Assembly: GCF_000745475.1 (NCBI RefSeq)
Contig: NZ_JQJJ01000010.1
Location: 558,001-622,000, forward strand
Reading direction: 5' to 3'
Length of the DNA stretch: 64,000 nucleotides
Origin: Allobosea sp. UNC402CLCol
Lineage (GTDB): Bacteria > Pseudomonadota > Alphaproteobacteria > Rhizobiales > Beijerinckiaceae
The notes under the pieces are model-generated. The model saw nothing but the letters and a program-made list of their open reading frames with translations, had not been told where the DNA came from and made no database searches. Numbering within the stretch: position 1 is the stretch's first letter; the number at the start of each line of letters is the position of its first letter. The position numbers and the translations under genes are program-made. Below are positions 1 to 8,641 of this stretch, piece by piece.

Positions 1-153
1 GCCGCCGAGGGCCTGCCGGGCGTCAACACGCCCGACGGACGCCTGCCGCGCCGCTGCGTTGAGGAAACGCCCGTTCTCCACCCTGCGCCCGGGGGCCGCA
101 GCGCCGCGAGCTGTCATTTCGCGGTTGAACGCCCCCACATCCAAGAGAGTTGA
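1..153 (+). CDS. C-terminal end of an oligopeptide/dipeptide-type ABC transporter ATP-binding protein (partial)
   Basis: The first frame is open from the window edge to a TGA. It encodes about 50 residues with the cysteine-containing tail typical of DppD/DppF and OppD/OppF ATPases: RRCVEETPVL, then a proline/glycine stretch ending in SCHFA. In that family these cysteines belong to the C-terminal domain after the ATPase core. The core lies outside the window, so the call rests on this tail alone. The stop is 19 bases before the next gene, so this is probably the last transporter gene of an operon that continues into the flavin oxidoreductase. Confidence 0.55.
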   Translation, partial: AAEGLPGVNTPDGRLPRRCVEETPVLHPAPGGRSAASCHFAVERPHIQES

Positions 154-172
154 AAGACGAAGGATTCGATCG

Positions 173-1378
173 ATGTCCGATCACAACAGCGCCTCCGAAG
201 TCGTCATCGTCGGCGGCGGCATCTATGGGACGAGCCTGGCCTATCAACTCGCCAAGGCGGGCCGCAGCGTCACCCTGCTCGAGGCCGGCGAGATCGCCGG
301 CGGTGCCTCGGGTGGGCCCGGCGAGCGTGGTGTGCGCGCCAGCGGCCGCGACCTGCGCGAATTGCCGGTCTGCGCGCTGGCCCAGCAACTCTGGGCCGAA
401 TACCAGGCCAGGATCGAGGGCGGCGTCGGCTACCGCCGCGTCGGCGGCCTCAAGATCTACGACGTCTCCTACGGCCATCGCGAGCACGAGGTGCGCGGCC
501 GCATGGAAGCGACCGCGATGGTCCAGGCGAGCCTCGGCACACCCTCCGAGGTGCTCTCGCGCGACGAGGCGCTCGCCCGCGAGCCTGAGCTCGCTCCCGG
601 CATCCTCGGCGCGATCTGGTGCCCGCATGACGGCGTCGGCGACCACAGCTTCGCGACGCGCCAATTCGCCAGGGAGGCGGCTAAGGCCGGCGCCGTCATC
701 CGCACCGGCGCCAAGGTCGCCGAGATCGTGCAGACGCGCGGGGCGGTGACGGCGGTCAAGCTCGCCGGCGGCGAGACGGTCCCGGTCGGCTCGCGCCTCG
801 TCGTCGTCGCCAATGCCGGCGCCGAGGCGCTGCTCAAGCCCGTGCTGAAACCGCATGAGCTCGGCCCGGTCTGGAACCTGATGCCGCAGATGCATTTCGT
901 TTCGAACCCGCTGAACAGGACGATCAACCACCTGCTCTCCCATGCACATCGCCGGCTGGCGGTGAAGCAGCTCCCGGACGGCACGATCATGCTCTCGGGC
1001 GGAGCCCATGTCGGCTACACGCCGGAAGGGCTGTGGAAGGGCTCCCTCAGCTCGATGACGCAGAACGTCACCGACGGCCTCCTGACCATGCCCTTCATCG
1101 ACAACTCCAGCCTGCTCAGCGTCGACGCCTCGCGGGTGGAGACTGTCGCGGCAGACCAGATTCCGCTGATCGGACAGGCCGAGGCGTTGCCGAACCTGAT
1201 TTACGGCTATGGCTGGTCCGGCCACGGCTTCGCCATTTCGCTCGGCTTCACCAGGCTGTTCAGCGAATGGATCGCGACCGGCGAGAAGCCGGAGGCGCTG
1301 GAGCCGTTCTCGCCGCTGCGTTTCCACAAGCCGGCCGAGATGCTCAAGGCCGCCGCGCTCGGGCGCGCCGCGGCCTGA
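173..1378 (+). CDS. FAD-dependent oxidoreductase, DAO/glycine oxidase-like family
   Basis: A 401-residue flavoprotein of the D-amino-acid oxidase superfamily, which usually oxidises the C-N bond of amino acids or N-substituted amines. The N-terminus has the dinucleotide-binding fold VVIVGGGIYGTSLAYQLAKAG followed by an acidic residue at the end of the second strand. The C-terminus has the family signature GYGWSGHGFAISLGFTRLFSEW that closes over the flavin. I placed the start at the ATG preceded by AAGGA; upstream in-frame methionines lack a ribosome site. It lies between a peptide-type transporter and an aspartoacylase-like deacylase, so its substrate may be an acylated or N-substituted amino acid. 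No signal peptide, so cytoplasmic. The exact substrate cannot be read from sequence. Confidence 0.8.
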   Translation: MSDHNSASEVVIVGGGIYGTSLAYQLAKAGRSVTLLEAGEIAGGASGGPGERGVRASGRDLRELPVCALAQQLWAEYQARIEGGVGYRRVGGLKIYDVSYGHREHEVRGRMEATAMVQASLGTPSEVLSRDEALAREPELAPGILGAIWCPHDGVGDHSFATRQFAREAAKAGAVIRTGAKVAEIVQTRGAVTAVKLAGGETVPVGSRLVVVANAGAEALLKPVLKPHELGPVWNLMPQMHFVSNPLNRTINHLLSHAHRRLAVKQLPDGTIMLSGGAHVGYTPEGLWKGSLSSMTQNVTDGLLTMPFIDNSSLLSVDASRVETVAADQIPLIGQAEALPNLIYGYGWSGHGFAISLGFTRLFSEWIATGEKPEALEPFSPLRFHKPAEMLKAAALGRAAA

Positions 1379-1451
1379 CCCCTCCGCACCATCGACGCCA
1401 GCCGGCGGATGCGGCCCTGCCCGCATCCGCCGCAGGACAGGATCTGGATTC

Positions 1452-2414
1452 ATGCTGACCGATTTCGACCCCGCCCGCCCCGGCAAGACCGTCCACGACC
1501 TCGGCCCGATCGCGGGACCACCGGAGGGGATCGCAGGGGAGATCCTCTGCTGCATCAATAATGGCGAAGGTCCCTCGGTGCTGCTGCTCGGCGGCATCCA
1601 TGGCGACGAATACGAGGCTCAGATCGTGCTGCGTCGCCTGGCCGAGCGGCTGACGCCGGCCGATGTCACCGGGCGCGTCATCATCATCCCCTCGCTCAAT
1701 TTCCCGGCCTCGCAGAAGGGCAAGCGCCTCTCTCCCTTCGACGGCCAGAACATGAACCGCTGCTTCCCCGGCAAGGCGGACGGCACGCCGACGGAACGGC
1801 TCTGCGCCTTCGTGATGGAGCGGCTCTTCCCCGTCGTCGATCTGCTGATCGACGTTCATGCCGGCGGCAGCGACGTCTCGGTGGTGCCGATGGTCTTCGG
1901 CTTCGCGACGCAGAAGAGCGTGGTCGACGATGCCCGCCTGAATCGGCTGATGGAAGCCTGGGGCTACCGTTTCGTCCAGCATGTCGACGGCATCGACGAG
2001 ACGGCCTGCGGTGCCGCCAAGCTCGCCGATCTCGCCTCGATCGAGGTCGAGGGCGGCGGCGGCCGGATGAAATCCGAAGAGCTGACGATCATGGAGGACG
2101 GCCTCCTGCGCGCGCTCGCCGATTTCGGCGCGATCAAGCCGCAGCTAGAGCCCGTGCCCTTTGCCGGCGTGCATTTCAGCGCCGGGGCGGACGGGCAATA
2201 TCTCGCTCCTGCGCCTGCACTGGTGGAACATTGCATTGAGCTCGGCGACAAGGTTGAAAGTGGGCAACTAGTGGCGCGACTGCACCCGATTGGCGGCGTT
2301 TTCGCGGATGCGCTTGAGATCAAGGCGCCGGTGTCCGGCTTCGTCCTGCGGCAAACCGAGCATGCTTTTGTGGCCAAGGGGCAGCTCGTTGGAAACATAG
2401 GCAGCCTGATCTAG
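1452..2414 (+). CDS. Succinylglutamate desuccinylase/aspartoacylase family deacylase (DoeB-like)
   Basis: A 320-residue zinc carboxypeptidase-fold deacylase. Zinc-site motifs are visible: GGIHGDEYEAQ supplies the first His and Glu, and LIDVHAGG the second His. Members include AstE, aspartoacylase and the ectoine-pathway enzyme DoeB, which removes the acetyl group from N-acetyl-2,4-diaminobutyrate; the length and GGIHGDE form fit the DoeB side best. The C-terminal third looks like the biotinyl-lipoyl-like beta domain common in this family. It follows the flavin oxidoreductase by 73 bases and probably shares its operon. The stop codon falls only a few bases before a transposase fragment, so anything once downstream has been lost. 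Confidence 0.75.
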   Translation: MLTDFDPARPGKTVHDLGPIAGPPEGIAGEILCCINNGEGPSVLLLGGIHGDEYEAQIVLRRLAERLTPADVTGRVIIIPSLNFPASQKGKRLSPFDGQNMNRCFPGKADGTPTERLCAFVMERLFPVVDLLIDVHAGGSDVSVVPMVFGFATQKSVVDDARLNRLMEAWGYRFVQHVDGIDETACGAAKLADLASIEVEGGGGRMKSEELTIMEDGLLRALADFGAIKPQLEPVPFAGVHFSAGADGQYLAPAPALVEHCIELGDKVESGQLVARLHPIGGVFADALEIKAPVSGFVLRQTEHAFVAKGQLVGNIGSLI

Positions 2415-2419
2415 GCAAA

Positions 2420-3090
2420 GTGAGCGATCCGGAGCGAATGATCCGGATGCTGTTGATCGGCTATTGCTTCTGCATCCGCTCCGAGCGTCGCCTGTGCGAG
2501 GAGGTGCGTCTGAACCTGGCCTACCGCTGGTTCTGTCGGCTCGGGCTCGACGGCAGCGCGCCTGATCACTCGACCTTCTCGAAGAACCGGCAGGGCCGCT
2601 TCCGCGAGAGCGATCTGTTGCGCGAGCTGTTCGAGACGACCGTGCAGCGCTGCATCGCGGAGGGGCTCGTCGGCGGCGAAGGCTTTGCGGTCGATGCCAG
2701 CCTGATCAAGGCCGATGCCAACAAGCAGCGTTCGGCCGAAGCCTCCGAGCCGGTCGACTGGGACGATCTCGCCCGGACCCGCTGCTCGGTGCGCGAGTAT
2801 CTCGACACGCTCGACGAGGCCGCCTGGGGCGCGGCCAGCGAGGCCAAGCCGAAGTTCGTCTCCCGCTCCGATCCGGCGGCGCAATGGACCGGAGCCCTGA
2901 AGGGCCAGGCCTTCTTCGCCTATGCCACCAACGATCTGATCGATCTCGATCACGCCGTCATCGTCGAGGTCAGCCGCGCGATCCGGCAGGCCGAGGTCGG
3001 CTCGACCCGGACCATGCTCGACTGGACGCAAGAGCGCTTCGGCCTGTGGCCGGCCAAGCTCGCCGCCGACGGCGCCTACGGCTCACGGTC
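2420..3090 (+). pseudogene. Internal fragment of an IS1182/IS5-type transposase (DUF772), truncated at both ends
   Basis: The frame shows conserved middle parts of IS1182-type transposases: MIRMLLIGYCF, RSERRLCEEVRLNLAYRWFC, DHSTFSKNRQGRF, GEGFAVDASLIKADANKQ and QAFFAYATNDLIDLDHA. An intact relative is about 450 residues. This copy starts about 60 residues in, at SDPERMIRML, and stops matching just after ADGAYGS, so roughly half is missing and no terminal inverted repeats are seen. The 5' edge abuts the stop of the deacylase and the 3' edge lies in the tail of the oppositely oriented FUSC gene. It is a rearrangement scar and cannot be active. Confidence 0.85.
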
Positions 3091-4209
3091 GTCGAGGGAC
3101 CGGGCGATTGCGGGCGGGGACGTGTTTTCGTTTCGTCGTGCAGTGAATTGGACGAACAACAAGTTGGCGCCAACCACGAGTGATGCGCCGATCAGCGTGG
3201 CGACGAGACGATCGAGCAGCAGATCGTTCTCCAACGTCCGGCCGGCGTCGATGAGCAGGATGATCAGCGGCGTCATCACAGCCGAGTAGGCAAGATAATT
3301 GCCGCCCCGCAGCACAGGGCGCACAGCGGCCAGAAACCCGATGGCGACCACGAGAGCCCAGGCGGGCAGTCCCAGCCGCAGGAAGATCCCTGCCGCGGCA
3401 ACCCCGAGTGCCGTGCCAAGCGCCCTCTGTGTTGCCTTGATCGGCACAGTCTCCACGTGCCGTGGAGTCAGGATCGCCACGGTCAGCCCGATCCAGTGAA
3501 AATGATGGTTGGGCCAGGCGATATCCAGCCCCGCAGCAATCGCCAGGCAAGTGACCAGCCTTGCAGGGTAGCTCCAGCCGGCCGGTGCGGCGAGCGAGCG
3601 TCGCCAGCGGACGAATTTCTGTCGTGCCGTCGGGACCCGGACCGGCGCATCGGCGGGCTCCGGCGCTGCTTGCCGGGTTCGGCGGGCGAGGGCGCCGAAA
3701 AGCAGGCTGAGCCCTGAGGTCCAAAACGCACCCGCGGAAATCAGCCCCACGAACCCCAGCGAGGTCAATGCGCGCACGGGTTCCGCAGCCGGCGGCACGG
3801 CGCTCACAATCATCAGGAAGAGGACAAAACGGGTCGCCGCTACGACCATGAAGCGACTGAAGCCGCTGATCACCGCAGCGATGCCCGAAAGCAGGAGCAG
3901 CCCGACATTGCTCAGCCAGCCATATCCTCCAAGAAGGGCTGCACAAAGCGCAGCGAGAACTATGGGAACGAGCGCATCGAGCTCGCTCTTTGCATGTGCC
4001 TGCAAGCCTGCGCCAATCTCCACGCGCCCCACCGCGAGGCCGCCGATGGCCGCAGCAAGGCCCAGCGCGAGGTGCCCTCTCTGCATGGCGAGAAGCACCG
4101 GGCAGGCCATGCCCAGCCCCGCCGCAAGAATCGCGGCGACCTCGATTTTCCCGTCTGGGGACCAGCGAAAAGCCTCCCGCAGATGCGCTCTTGTGCTCAG
4201 GTTCGGCAT
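3076..4209 (-). CDS. FUSC-family inner-membrane protein (aromatic acid efflux-like)
   Basis: A 377-residue polytopic membrane protein. About ten hydrophobic segments occur in two blocks (roughly residues 20-180 and 220-360). The second block contains the FUSC-type run RALGTALGVAAAGIFLRL after a WIGLTVAI helix, as in the AaeB/YccS/YhfK group. Such proteins export aromatic acids or sit in the envelope with unclear function. I prefer the internal ATG of MPNLSTRAHLREAFRW because the longer version would run through the shared regulatory palindrome. The last few codons and the TAG come from the transposase fragment, so the natural C-terminus may have been replaced. The divergent MarR gene suggests ligand-induced export. 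Confidence 0.75.
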   Translation of the reverse strand: MPNLSTRAHLREAFRWSPDGKIEVAAILAAGLGMACPVLLAMQRGHLALGLAAAIGGLAVGRVEIGAGLQAHAKSELDALVPIVLAALCAALLGGYGWLSNVGLLLLSGIAAVISGFSRFMVVAATRFVLFLMIVSAVPPAAEPVRALTSLGFVGLISAGAFWTSGLSLLFGALARRTRQAAPEPADAPVRVPTARQKFVRWRRSLAAPAGWSYPARLVTCLAIAAGLDIAWPNHHFHWIGLTVAILTPRHVETVPIKATQRALGTALGVAAAGIFLRLGLPAWALVVAIGFLAAVRPVLRGGNYLAYSAVMTPLIILLIDAGRTLENDLLLDRLVATLIGASLVVGANLLFVQFTARRNENTSPPAIARSLDDREP

Positions 4210-4238
4210 TCGCTCCGGATGTCCTGGTGCCTCCCGAT

Positions 4239-4259
4239 ATAATACGCTATGCGTAGTAT
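4239..4259. promoter_or_regulatory. Inverted repeat and -10-like box between FUSC gene and marR
   Basis: Arms ATAATACGC and GCGTAGTAT flank a 3-base TAT centre, with one mismatch between arms. A TATAAT hexamer (4238-4243) overlaps the left arm. The repeat ends one base before the marR ATG, and a MarR dimer bound here would cover the start region of both divergent genes. This is the size and symmetry expected of a MarR operator; binding itself is inferred. Confidence 0.55.
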
Positions 4260-4718
4260 ATGGAAAGTTCATCCCGTGAGGAAGCCATATCGATTCTGCG
4301 GGCCGTTCTGGCGCTCGGCCGCCGGCTGCGAGCAGAGCGCCCGAAGGGTTCGGTCACCCTGTCCGCTGTCAGCATCCTCGGAACCCTAAGCCGGCTTGGC
4401 CCTATGGCCGCCACCCAGCTCGCTACCGAGGAACGTCTTCAGCCCCAGTCACTGACTCGCATCCTCGCGGGTCTGGAGCAGGAGGGCCTCATTGTCAGAG
4501 CCCGAAGCGATGCCGATCGGCGCGAAATCCTCATTGCCCTCAACGATCGAGGGCGGCGCGTGTTGGCCGACGATATTCATGCGCGGCGGGTCTGGTTGGA
4601 GAACGCCATCGCAGCCGTGCTGAACGAGAAGGAGCGCGATCTGCTGTTCGCTTCGTCTGAGGCCATGCTCAAGCTTGCCCTCCACCGCAGCCCTGGTGAT
4701 GAAGAGGCTGCAGAATGA
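4260..4718 (+). CDS. MarR-family transcriptional regulator
   Basis: A 152-residue winged-helix protein. The recognition helix region reads LQPQSLTRILAGLEQEGLIVR, followed by the wing SDADRREILIALNDRGRR, which carries the family's D-x-R-x-x-x-I-x-L pattern. MarR proteins usually repress a divergent exporter and release DNA when they bind phenolic or lipophilic ligands, which fits the FUSC neighbour. The only methionine ahead of the domain is at the very edge of the inverted repeat and no ribosome-binding site precedes it, so the mRNA may be leaderless. Confidence 0.85.
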   Translation: MESSSREEAISILRAVLALGRRLRAERPKGSVTLSAVSILGTLSRLGPMAATQLATEERLQPQSLTRILAGLEQEGLIVRARSDADRREILIALNDRGRRVLADDIHARRVWLENAIAAVLNEKERDLLFASSEAMLKLALHRSPGDEEAAE

Positions 4719-4739
4719 CAGCCCCCAGGGTTCGGATTT

Positions 4740-4934
4740 CGGCGGCTCCTGCCGAAGGCGAATGACCAGGCGGGACTCGGCCCGGCGCTTGGATTGCCGA
4801 TAGGTCTCGACAGCATCGGCGACTGCCGCGCGCTCGCGTTCTTCGTCGCTAGCGGTGGTACAGCCCAGCAGTTCCTCGGCCCGCTCCAGCGCAGCGGTCA
4901 GCTCCTGCTCATCGCGGATGACGAGATGGGCCAC
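4740..4934 (-). pseudogene. Small acidic protein or gene remnant (HigA-antitoxin-like N-terminal segment)
   Basis: From a GTG start the minus strand encodes MAHLVIRDEQELTAALERAEELL, then GCTTASDEERERAAVADAVETY. This resembles the N-terminal helix pair of HigA-type antitoxins and of small standalone proteins (alternating acidic residues, a spacer, then a second helix ending in ETY). After about 50 residues the frame continues as the antisense of marR and loses any family character. It may be a short intact protein with an unclear end, or the remains of a longer gene removed by the nearby rearrangement. No toxin partner is visible. The rest of 4719-5037 holds nothing I recognise. Confidence 0.3.
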
Positions 4935-5037
4935 GGCGCATCAACCGGCGCCTAATCCGTTCGTTCCCTTCGGCGTCTATCGATCGGCTCATAGAACTCA
5001 TGCGGATCGCCCGGCTCATGAGGTTCTTCGAGCCGCT

Positions 5038-6435
5038 TCACGCGCCTGCCCCGTCGAATGGGGCTGAGGCTGCGATCTCGCCTGTGGTGATCGGCTTGAT
5101 TGGCATGCGCTGCCTGAAGTAGCCGATCTCCTCCTGACCTTTCCCGCTCAGCGCGGACATCGTCTCCGTGACCGTATGCCCGCACATTCGGCCCTGGCAG
5201 GGCCCCATCCCGCAGCGCAGGAATCCCTTCGCCTGGTTAGGGCCGGCCGCGCCCTCCTTCACGACCCGCGCGATCTCGCCCCGCGTCACCTCCTCGCAGC
5301 GGCAGATGATGACGTCGTCCGCCTGCGGCACGACGAAGACGTCGCTCGGCCGGTAGAGCGTCTCCAGGAACGGCCTGACGGCGCGGTCGCGCCCGAGCGC
5401 CGCTCGCAAAGGAGTGCCGGCCCTGTTGCGCTCCCGCTCGTCGATCGCGCCGAGGTCGCGGGCGATGTCGAGTGCGGCGATCGCGCCGCTCAGTCGCGCC
5501 GAAACGGCGCCGGCGATTCCGGCTTCGTCGCCGGCGATCCAGAGCCAGGGCTGGCTGGAGCGGTTCCACTCGTCGAGCGCGGGCCGCCAGCAGCGCTGGC
5601 GCTCGTCCCAGAGGTGCCGGCAGCGCAGAGCCATGGCGAGATTCACATTGGGCACGACGCCCTGATGGAGCGCGACACGGCCCGTATCGGCGCGCTGCCA
5701 GCGCCCGCCGCTACGCCATCTCACGCCGCGTATGGCGTCCTCGCCTTCGAGCTCCACCTGCTCCACGCCGCGCTCGATCCGGACGCCCGCGGCCCGCAGC
5801 TCGCGGATCAGACCGAGCCCTTTGAACAGATAGCGGGCGGCGAGAAGGGCTCGCGGGAGATGCGGGAGCGCCGCGCCGAGGTTCCTCCGCGGTGTCGTCT
5901 CGATGACCAGCCGCGGCGGATGGCCGGCGCGACAATATTGCGCCGCGACGAGGTAGAGCAGCGGCCCGCAACCGACGAAGACAATGTCGTCCTCCACCAG
6001 CCCGGCGGATTTCAGCAGGATCTGGGCCGCGCCGGCGGTCATCACGCCGGGCAAGGTCCAGCCGCGGAGCGGGAAGGGACGCTCCATCGCACCGGCCGCC
6101 GCGACGATCCGGCGCGCGAAGGTCACGCCCGAGCCGCTGCGCGAGCGCCAATGGATCTCTCCCTCCGCGATGGACCAGACCATCGTCCCGGCGCGATGCT
6201 CCGCGCCGGAGCGCTGGAAGGCCTCGACCAGGTCGAGACCCGCATAATAGTCCGGTCCCAGGATGTCCTGGCGATCCCGTTCCGGCCGCTCGGTAACGGC
6301 GCGATAGATCTGGCCACCGGGTCGGCCGGCCTCGTCGAACACCACGCAGCTCAGACCCTGCTTCCGGGCCATGACGGCAGCTGCCATGCCGGCCGGCCCC
6401 GCGCCGATGATCGCGACGTCGAACGGGGCGGTCAC
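5038..6435 (-). CDS. FAD/NAD(P)-dependent oxidoreductase with C-terminal BFD-like [2Fe-2S] domain (opine oxidase subunit A / HcnB type)
   Basis: A 465-residue subunit of the three-part flavin dehydrogenases that include opine oxidase, hydrogen cyanide synthase and bacterial D-hydroxyproline dehydrogenase. It starts with a Rossmann motif FDVAIIGAGPAGMAAAVMAR, followed by GRPGGQIY. A second dinucleotide site, DDIVFVGCGPLLYLVA, lies mid-protein. The last 90 residues form a BFD-like domain with cysteines CRC...CGMGPCQGRMC that binds a [2Fe-2S] cluster or bridges subunits. The stop overlaps no other gene, and its start overlaps the end of the small ferredoxin-like gene by 4 bases, so subunits are translationally coupled. 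Expected to take electrons from the DAO-type subunit and pass them to the respiratory chain. Confidence 0.85.
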   Translation of the reverse strand: MTAPFDVAIIGAGPAGMAAAVMARKQGLSCVVFDEAGRPGGQIYRAVTERPERDRQDILGPDYYAGLDLVEAFQRSGAEHRAGTMVWSIAEGEIHWRSRSGSGVTFARRIVAAAGAMERPFPLRGWTLPGVMTAGAAQILLKSAGLVEDDIVFVGCGPLLYLVAAQYCRAGHPPRLVIETTPRRNLGAALPHLPRALLAARYLFKGLGLIRELRAAGVRIERGVEQVELEGEDAIRGVRWRSGGRWQRADTGRVALHQGVVPNVNLAMALRCRHLWDERQRCWRPALDEWNRSSQPWLWIAGDEAGIAGAVSARLSGAIAALDIARDLGAIDERERNRAGTPLRAALGRDRAVRPFLETLYRPSDVFVVPQADDVIICRCEEVTRGEIARVVKEGAAGPNQAKGFLRCGMGPCQGRMCGHTVTETMSALSGKGQEEIGYFRQRMPIKPITTGEIAASAPFDGAGA

Positions 6436-6725
6436 CGGTTGATCTCCGCGGCGCCCGCCTGCGGCTCGACGACCATGCCGCCATGCACGGTCTCAAGGCA
6501 GGCCTGCCGATTGGGCTCGCCATCGACCGTGACGAGGCATTCGAAGCACACCCCCATCATGCAATAGGGGCCGCGCGGGGCCCCGGATCGCGGTGTGCTG
6601 CGGAAGGCCTTGATGTCGGCACGCAGAATGGCCGCAGCGAGATTCTCCCCTTCGCGGGCGGGAATGGCTCTGCCCGCGAAGGTGAACGAGGTATCGAATT
6701 CCCGGAGGTCAAGACGCTGGAACAC
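6432..6725 (-). CDS. (2Fe-2S)-binding small subunit of the flavin dehydrogenase (HcnA / OoxC type)
   Basis: A small ferredoxin-like subunit of about 97 residues. The plant-type [2Fe-2S] ligands appear as CMMGVCFEC followed after 14 residues by a fourth cysteine in RQACL; the segment PREGENLAAAILRADI precedes them in AREGENLAAA form. I chose the GTG just inside the end of the upstream gene (17-base overlap) because longer versions only add low-complexity translation of that gene. It sits between the BFD-containing and DAO-type subunits, the usual order for heterotrimeric amino-acid dehydrogenases. Confidence 0.8.
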   Translation of the reverse strand: MFQRLDLREFDTSFTFAGRAIPAREGENLAAAILRADIKAFRSTPRSGAPRGPYCMMGVCFECLVTVDGEPNRQACLETVHGGMVVEPQAGAAEINR

Positions 6726-7824
6726 TGAAGCGATCCGATGAGAAAGGCTGCCAGGCCGGATCCAGCCGGCCGGCGGACAATGCGGTGGCAAGGGGGCCGG
6801 CATGGAACGGCGCGAGCGTGACGCCGCTATGGACCGTGACCAGGAAGGCGCCCGGATGGGCCGCCGACTCGGCATAGACTGGCATGCCGTCCGGCGACAT
6901 CACGCGCAGCGCCGCCCAACTGCGCACGACCTGCGCATTGGCGAGCAGCGGCAAGGCGGCGACGGCGCGTTGGGCCGTCGTCTGGATGACATCGGGCGTG
7001 GTGCGATCGTCCAGCCCGGCCTCTTCCGAGGATTCCCCGAAGATGACGCCGCCCTCCACCGTCTGGCGGATGAAGCTGATCCCGTAGCGCAGGAAAGGCT
7101 TCAGTTTCTCCGTGACCAGAATCTGGCCCCGGACGGGACGGATCGGAGCGGACAGGCCCAGCCCGGGTGCGAGCTCCTTGTTGCCGAGCCCGGCGGTCAG
7201 GATCACCCGATCGGCGAGCCAGTCGCCCTGAGGCGTCTCCACCCGAAAACCCGAGCCGTCCGGTGCAAGGCGCGCCACGGGGTGGCCGGGCCGGTAGTCG
7301 CCGCGCCGTTCGAACACCGACAGCAGGGCGCGCAGCAGGTGGAACGGGTTCGTCGTGCCGTCGTCGCTGCAGAACGTCGCCCCGACCACCGCGGAGCTGA
7401 CCTCGGGCAGCAGCCTGCGAATGCCGGCATTGTCCATGACCTCGAACCGGCTCGGCACCGTGGCCTGGGCATCCAGATCGGTCAGCGTCTTGCTGCGGCG
7501 TTCCAGTTCCGCTTCCGTGAAGCAGAAGAAGAACGCCCCGGGCCGCCGGAAATGCAGGTCGATCCCGCTCTCGGCGCCGAGATCGTGGGCGAAATCGTCC
7601 CAATCCTTCGCCGCCCGCCGGGTCAGGTCGGCATAGGCCGGGCCGCCCGCGCCCTTGCCCTGCACCCAGACATTGCCGAGATTGCCGCGCGCCGCCCGGA
7701 AGGCGATGTCGCCCTCGTCGAACAGCGTCACCTTTTCACCGCGGGCGGCGAGACCATAGGCGACGCTCGCGCCGACGATGCCGCCGCCGATGACGGCGAT
7801 TCCCGTCTTGTGCGGGCTCCTCAT
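6709..7824 (-). CDS. FAD-dependent oxidoreductase, DAO family (catalytic subunit, opine oxidase B / HcnC type)
   Basis: A 371-residue DAO-family flavoprotein and the likely substrate-oxidising subunit of the trimer. The FAD motif is IAVIGGGIVGASVAYGLAARG; a conserved internal block ILTAGLGNKELAP and the PVRGQILVTE strand match D-amino-acid dehydrogenase/glycine oxidase proteins. The C-terminal signature VHSGVTLAPFHAGPLATAL sits where the family closes over the flavin. Overlap with the ferredoxin-like subunit and the adjacent BFD subunit make one operon. Substrate could be an opine, an imino acid such as a hydroxyproline isomer, or another secondary amine; sequence alone does not decide. Confidence 0.85.
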   Translation of the reverse strand: MRSPHKTGIAVIGGGIVGASVAYGLAARGEKVTLFDEGDIAFRAARGNLGNVWVQGKGAGGPAYADLTRRAAKDWDDFAHDLGAESGIDLHFRRPGAFFFCFTEAELERRSKTLTDLDAQATVPSRFEVMDNAGIRRLLPEVSSAVVGATFCSDDGTTNPFHLLRALLSVFERRGDYRPGHPVARLAPDGSGFRVETPQGDWLADRVILTAGLGNKELAPGLGLSAPIRPVRGQILVTEKLKPFLRYGISFIRQTVEGGVIFGESSEEAGLDDRTTPDVIQTTAQRAVAALPLLANAQVVRSWAALRVMSPDGMPVYAESAAHPGAFLVTVHSGVTLAPFHAGPLATALSAGRLDPAWQPFSSDRFSVPAS

Positions 7825-7888
7825 GCGGCCCTGCCCATGTCGTGACAGGGCGAATAGGTCCGAGCGCGTTTCATGGCAGCGTCGATGG

Positions 7889-8611
7889 TCAGTCCGTGCC
7901 GAAGCGCCGCGGCTTCAGCGCCGCATGGAAGGTGTTGACCATCGTGACCGCGTCGAAGACCGGCAGGCCGAAGCGTTCGGCGATATCGGCACTGAACGGC
8001 GTCAGGTTGGTGCACTCCCCGACAATGGCACCGACATCGGGATGCCGGCTCAGGAGATCGCCCGCGGCGGCGAGCACCTCGTTGCGCAGCACGTCATAGG
8101 GAACGGTGTCGTCGCCCTCGCGGATGCTGCGGACGAATTCGGAGCTCTGCGGCAGGCCGACAACCGGTGTGTCCTCGGCGATGCCGACGGCGCGCAGATA
8201 GGGGCCGTTCAGCACCTCGGCATTGTAGGTGAGGATGCCGACCTTCTTGCCCGTCGGCAGCATGCGCTCGACCATCGGCACCTGCAGCAGCGCGCTGGTC
8301 GCGACCGGCACGGAGCAGAAATCGGCAAGCTCGCGCTGGTAGATCGAGAGGAAGCCGCAGGTCGTGGTGATGCCGTCGACGCCGGCATCGATCAGCTCCT
8401 GCGCCGCGCGCTTGAACGGTTCGAGCAGGCTGGACTGGTGCAGTTCCGTCATGCGCGAGGGCACGGCGTCGTGGACGATCTTGTACTGCACCGGAAAATC
8501 CCAGGTGCCGGCATGGCCGATATCGCCCGGCCAGCGCCGGAAGCGGCTGTTGACCATCAGGATGCCGACGGTGACGCCGTAATAGGTCTTCTGGCGAAGG
8601 TTGTTGCGCAT
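7889..8611 (-). CDS. Aspartate/glutamate racemase family protein
   Basis: A 240-residue protein of the Asp/Glu racemase, maleate isomerase and arylmalonate decarboxylase superfamily, which uses two cysteines in a cofactor-free active site. Both are visible: DGITTTCGFLSIYQ in the first half and GAIVGECTNLTPF in the second. Members interconvert stereoisomers or isomerise or decarboxylate small acids. It lies 64 bases after the ABC permease side and just upstream of the DAO-type dehydrogenase operon, so it may convert the imported stereoisomer into the one that the dehydrogenase accepts. I cannot choose between racemase and isomerase. Confidence 0.75.
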   Translation of the reverse strand: MRNNLRQKTYYGVTVGILMVNSRFRRWPGDIGHAGTWDFPVQYKIVHDAVPSRMTELHQSSLLEPFKRAAQELIDAGVDGITTTCGFLSIYQRELADFCSVPVATSALLQVPMVERMLPTGKKVGILTYNAEVLNGPYLRAVGIAEDTPVVGLPQSSEFVRSIREGDDTVPYDVLRNEVLAAAGDLLSRHPDVGAIVGECTNLTPFSADIAERFGLPVFDAVTMVNTFHAALKPRRFGTD

Positions 8612-8641
8612 GGAACCCTTCCGGATCGTGCCGCGTGGGCG

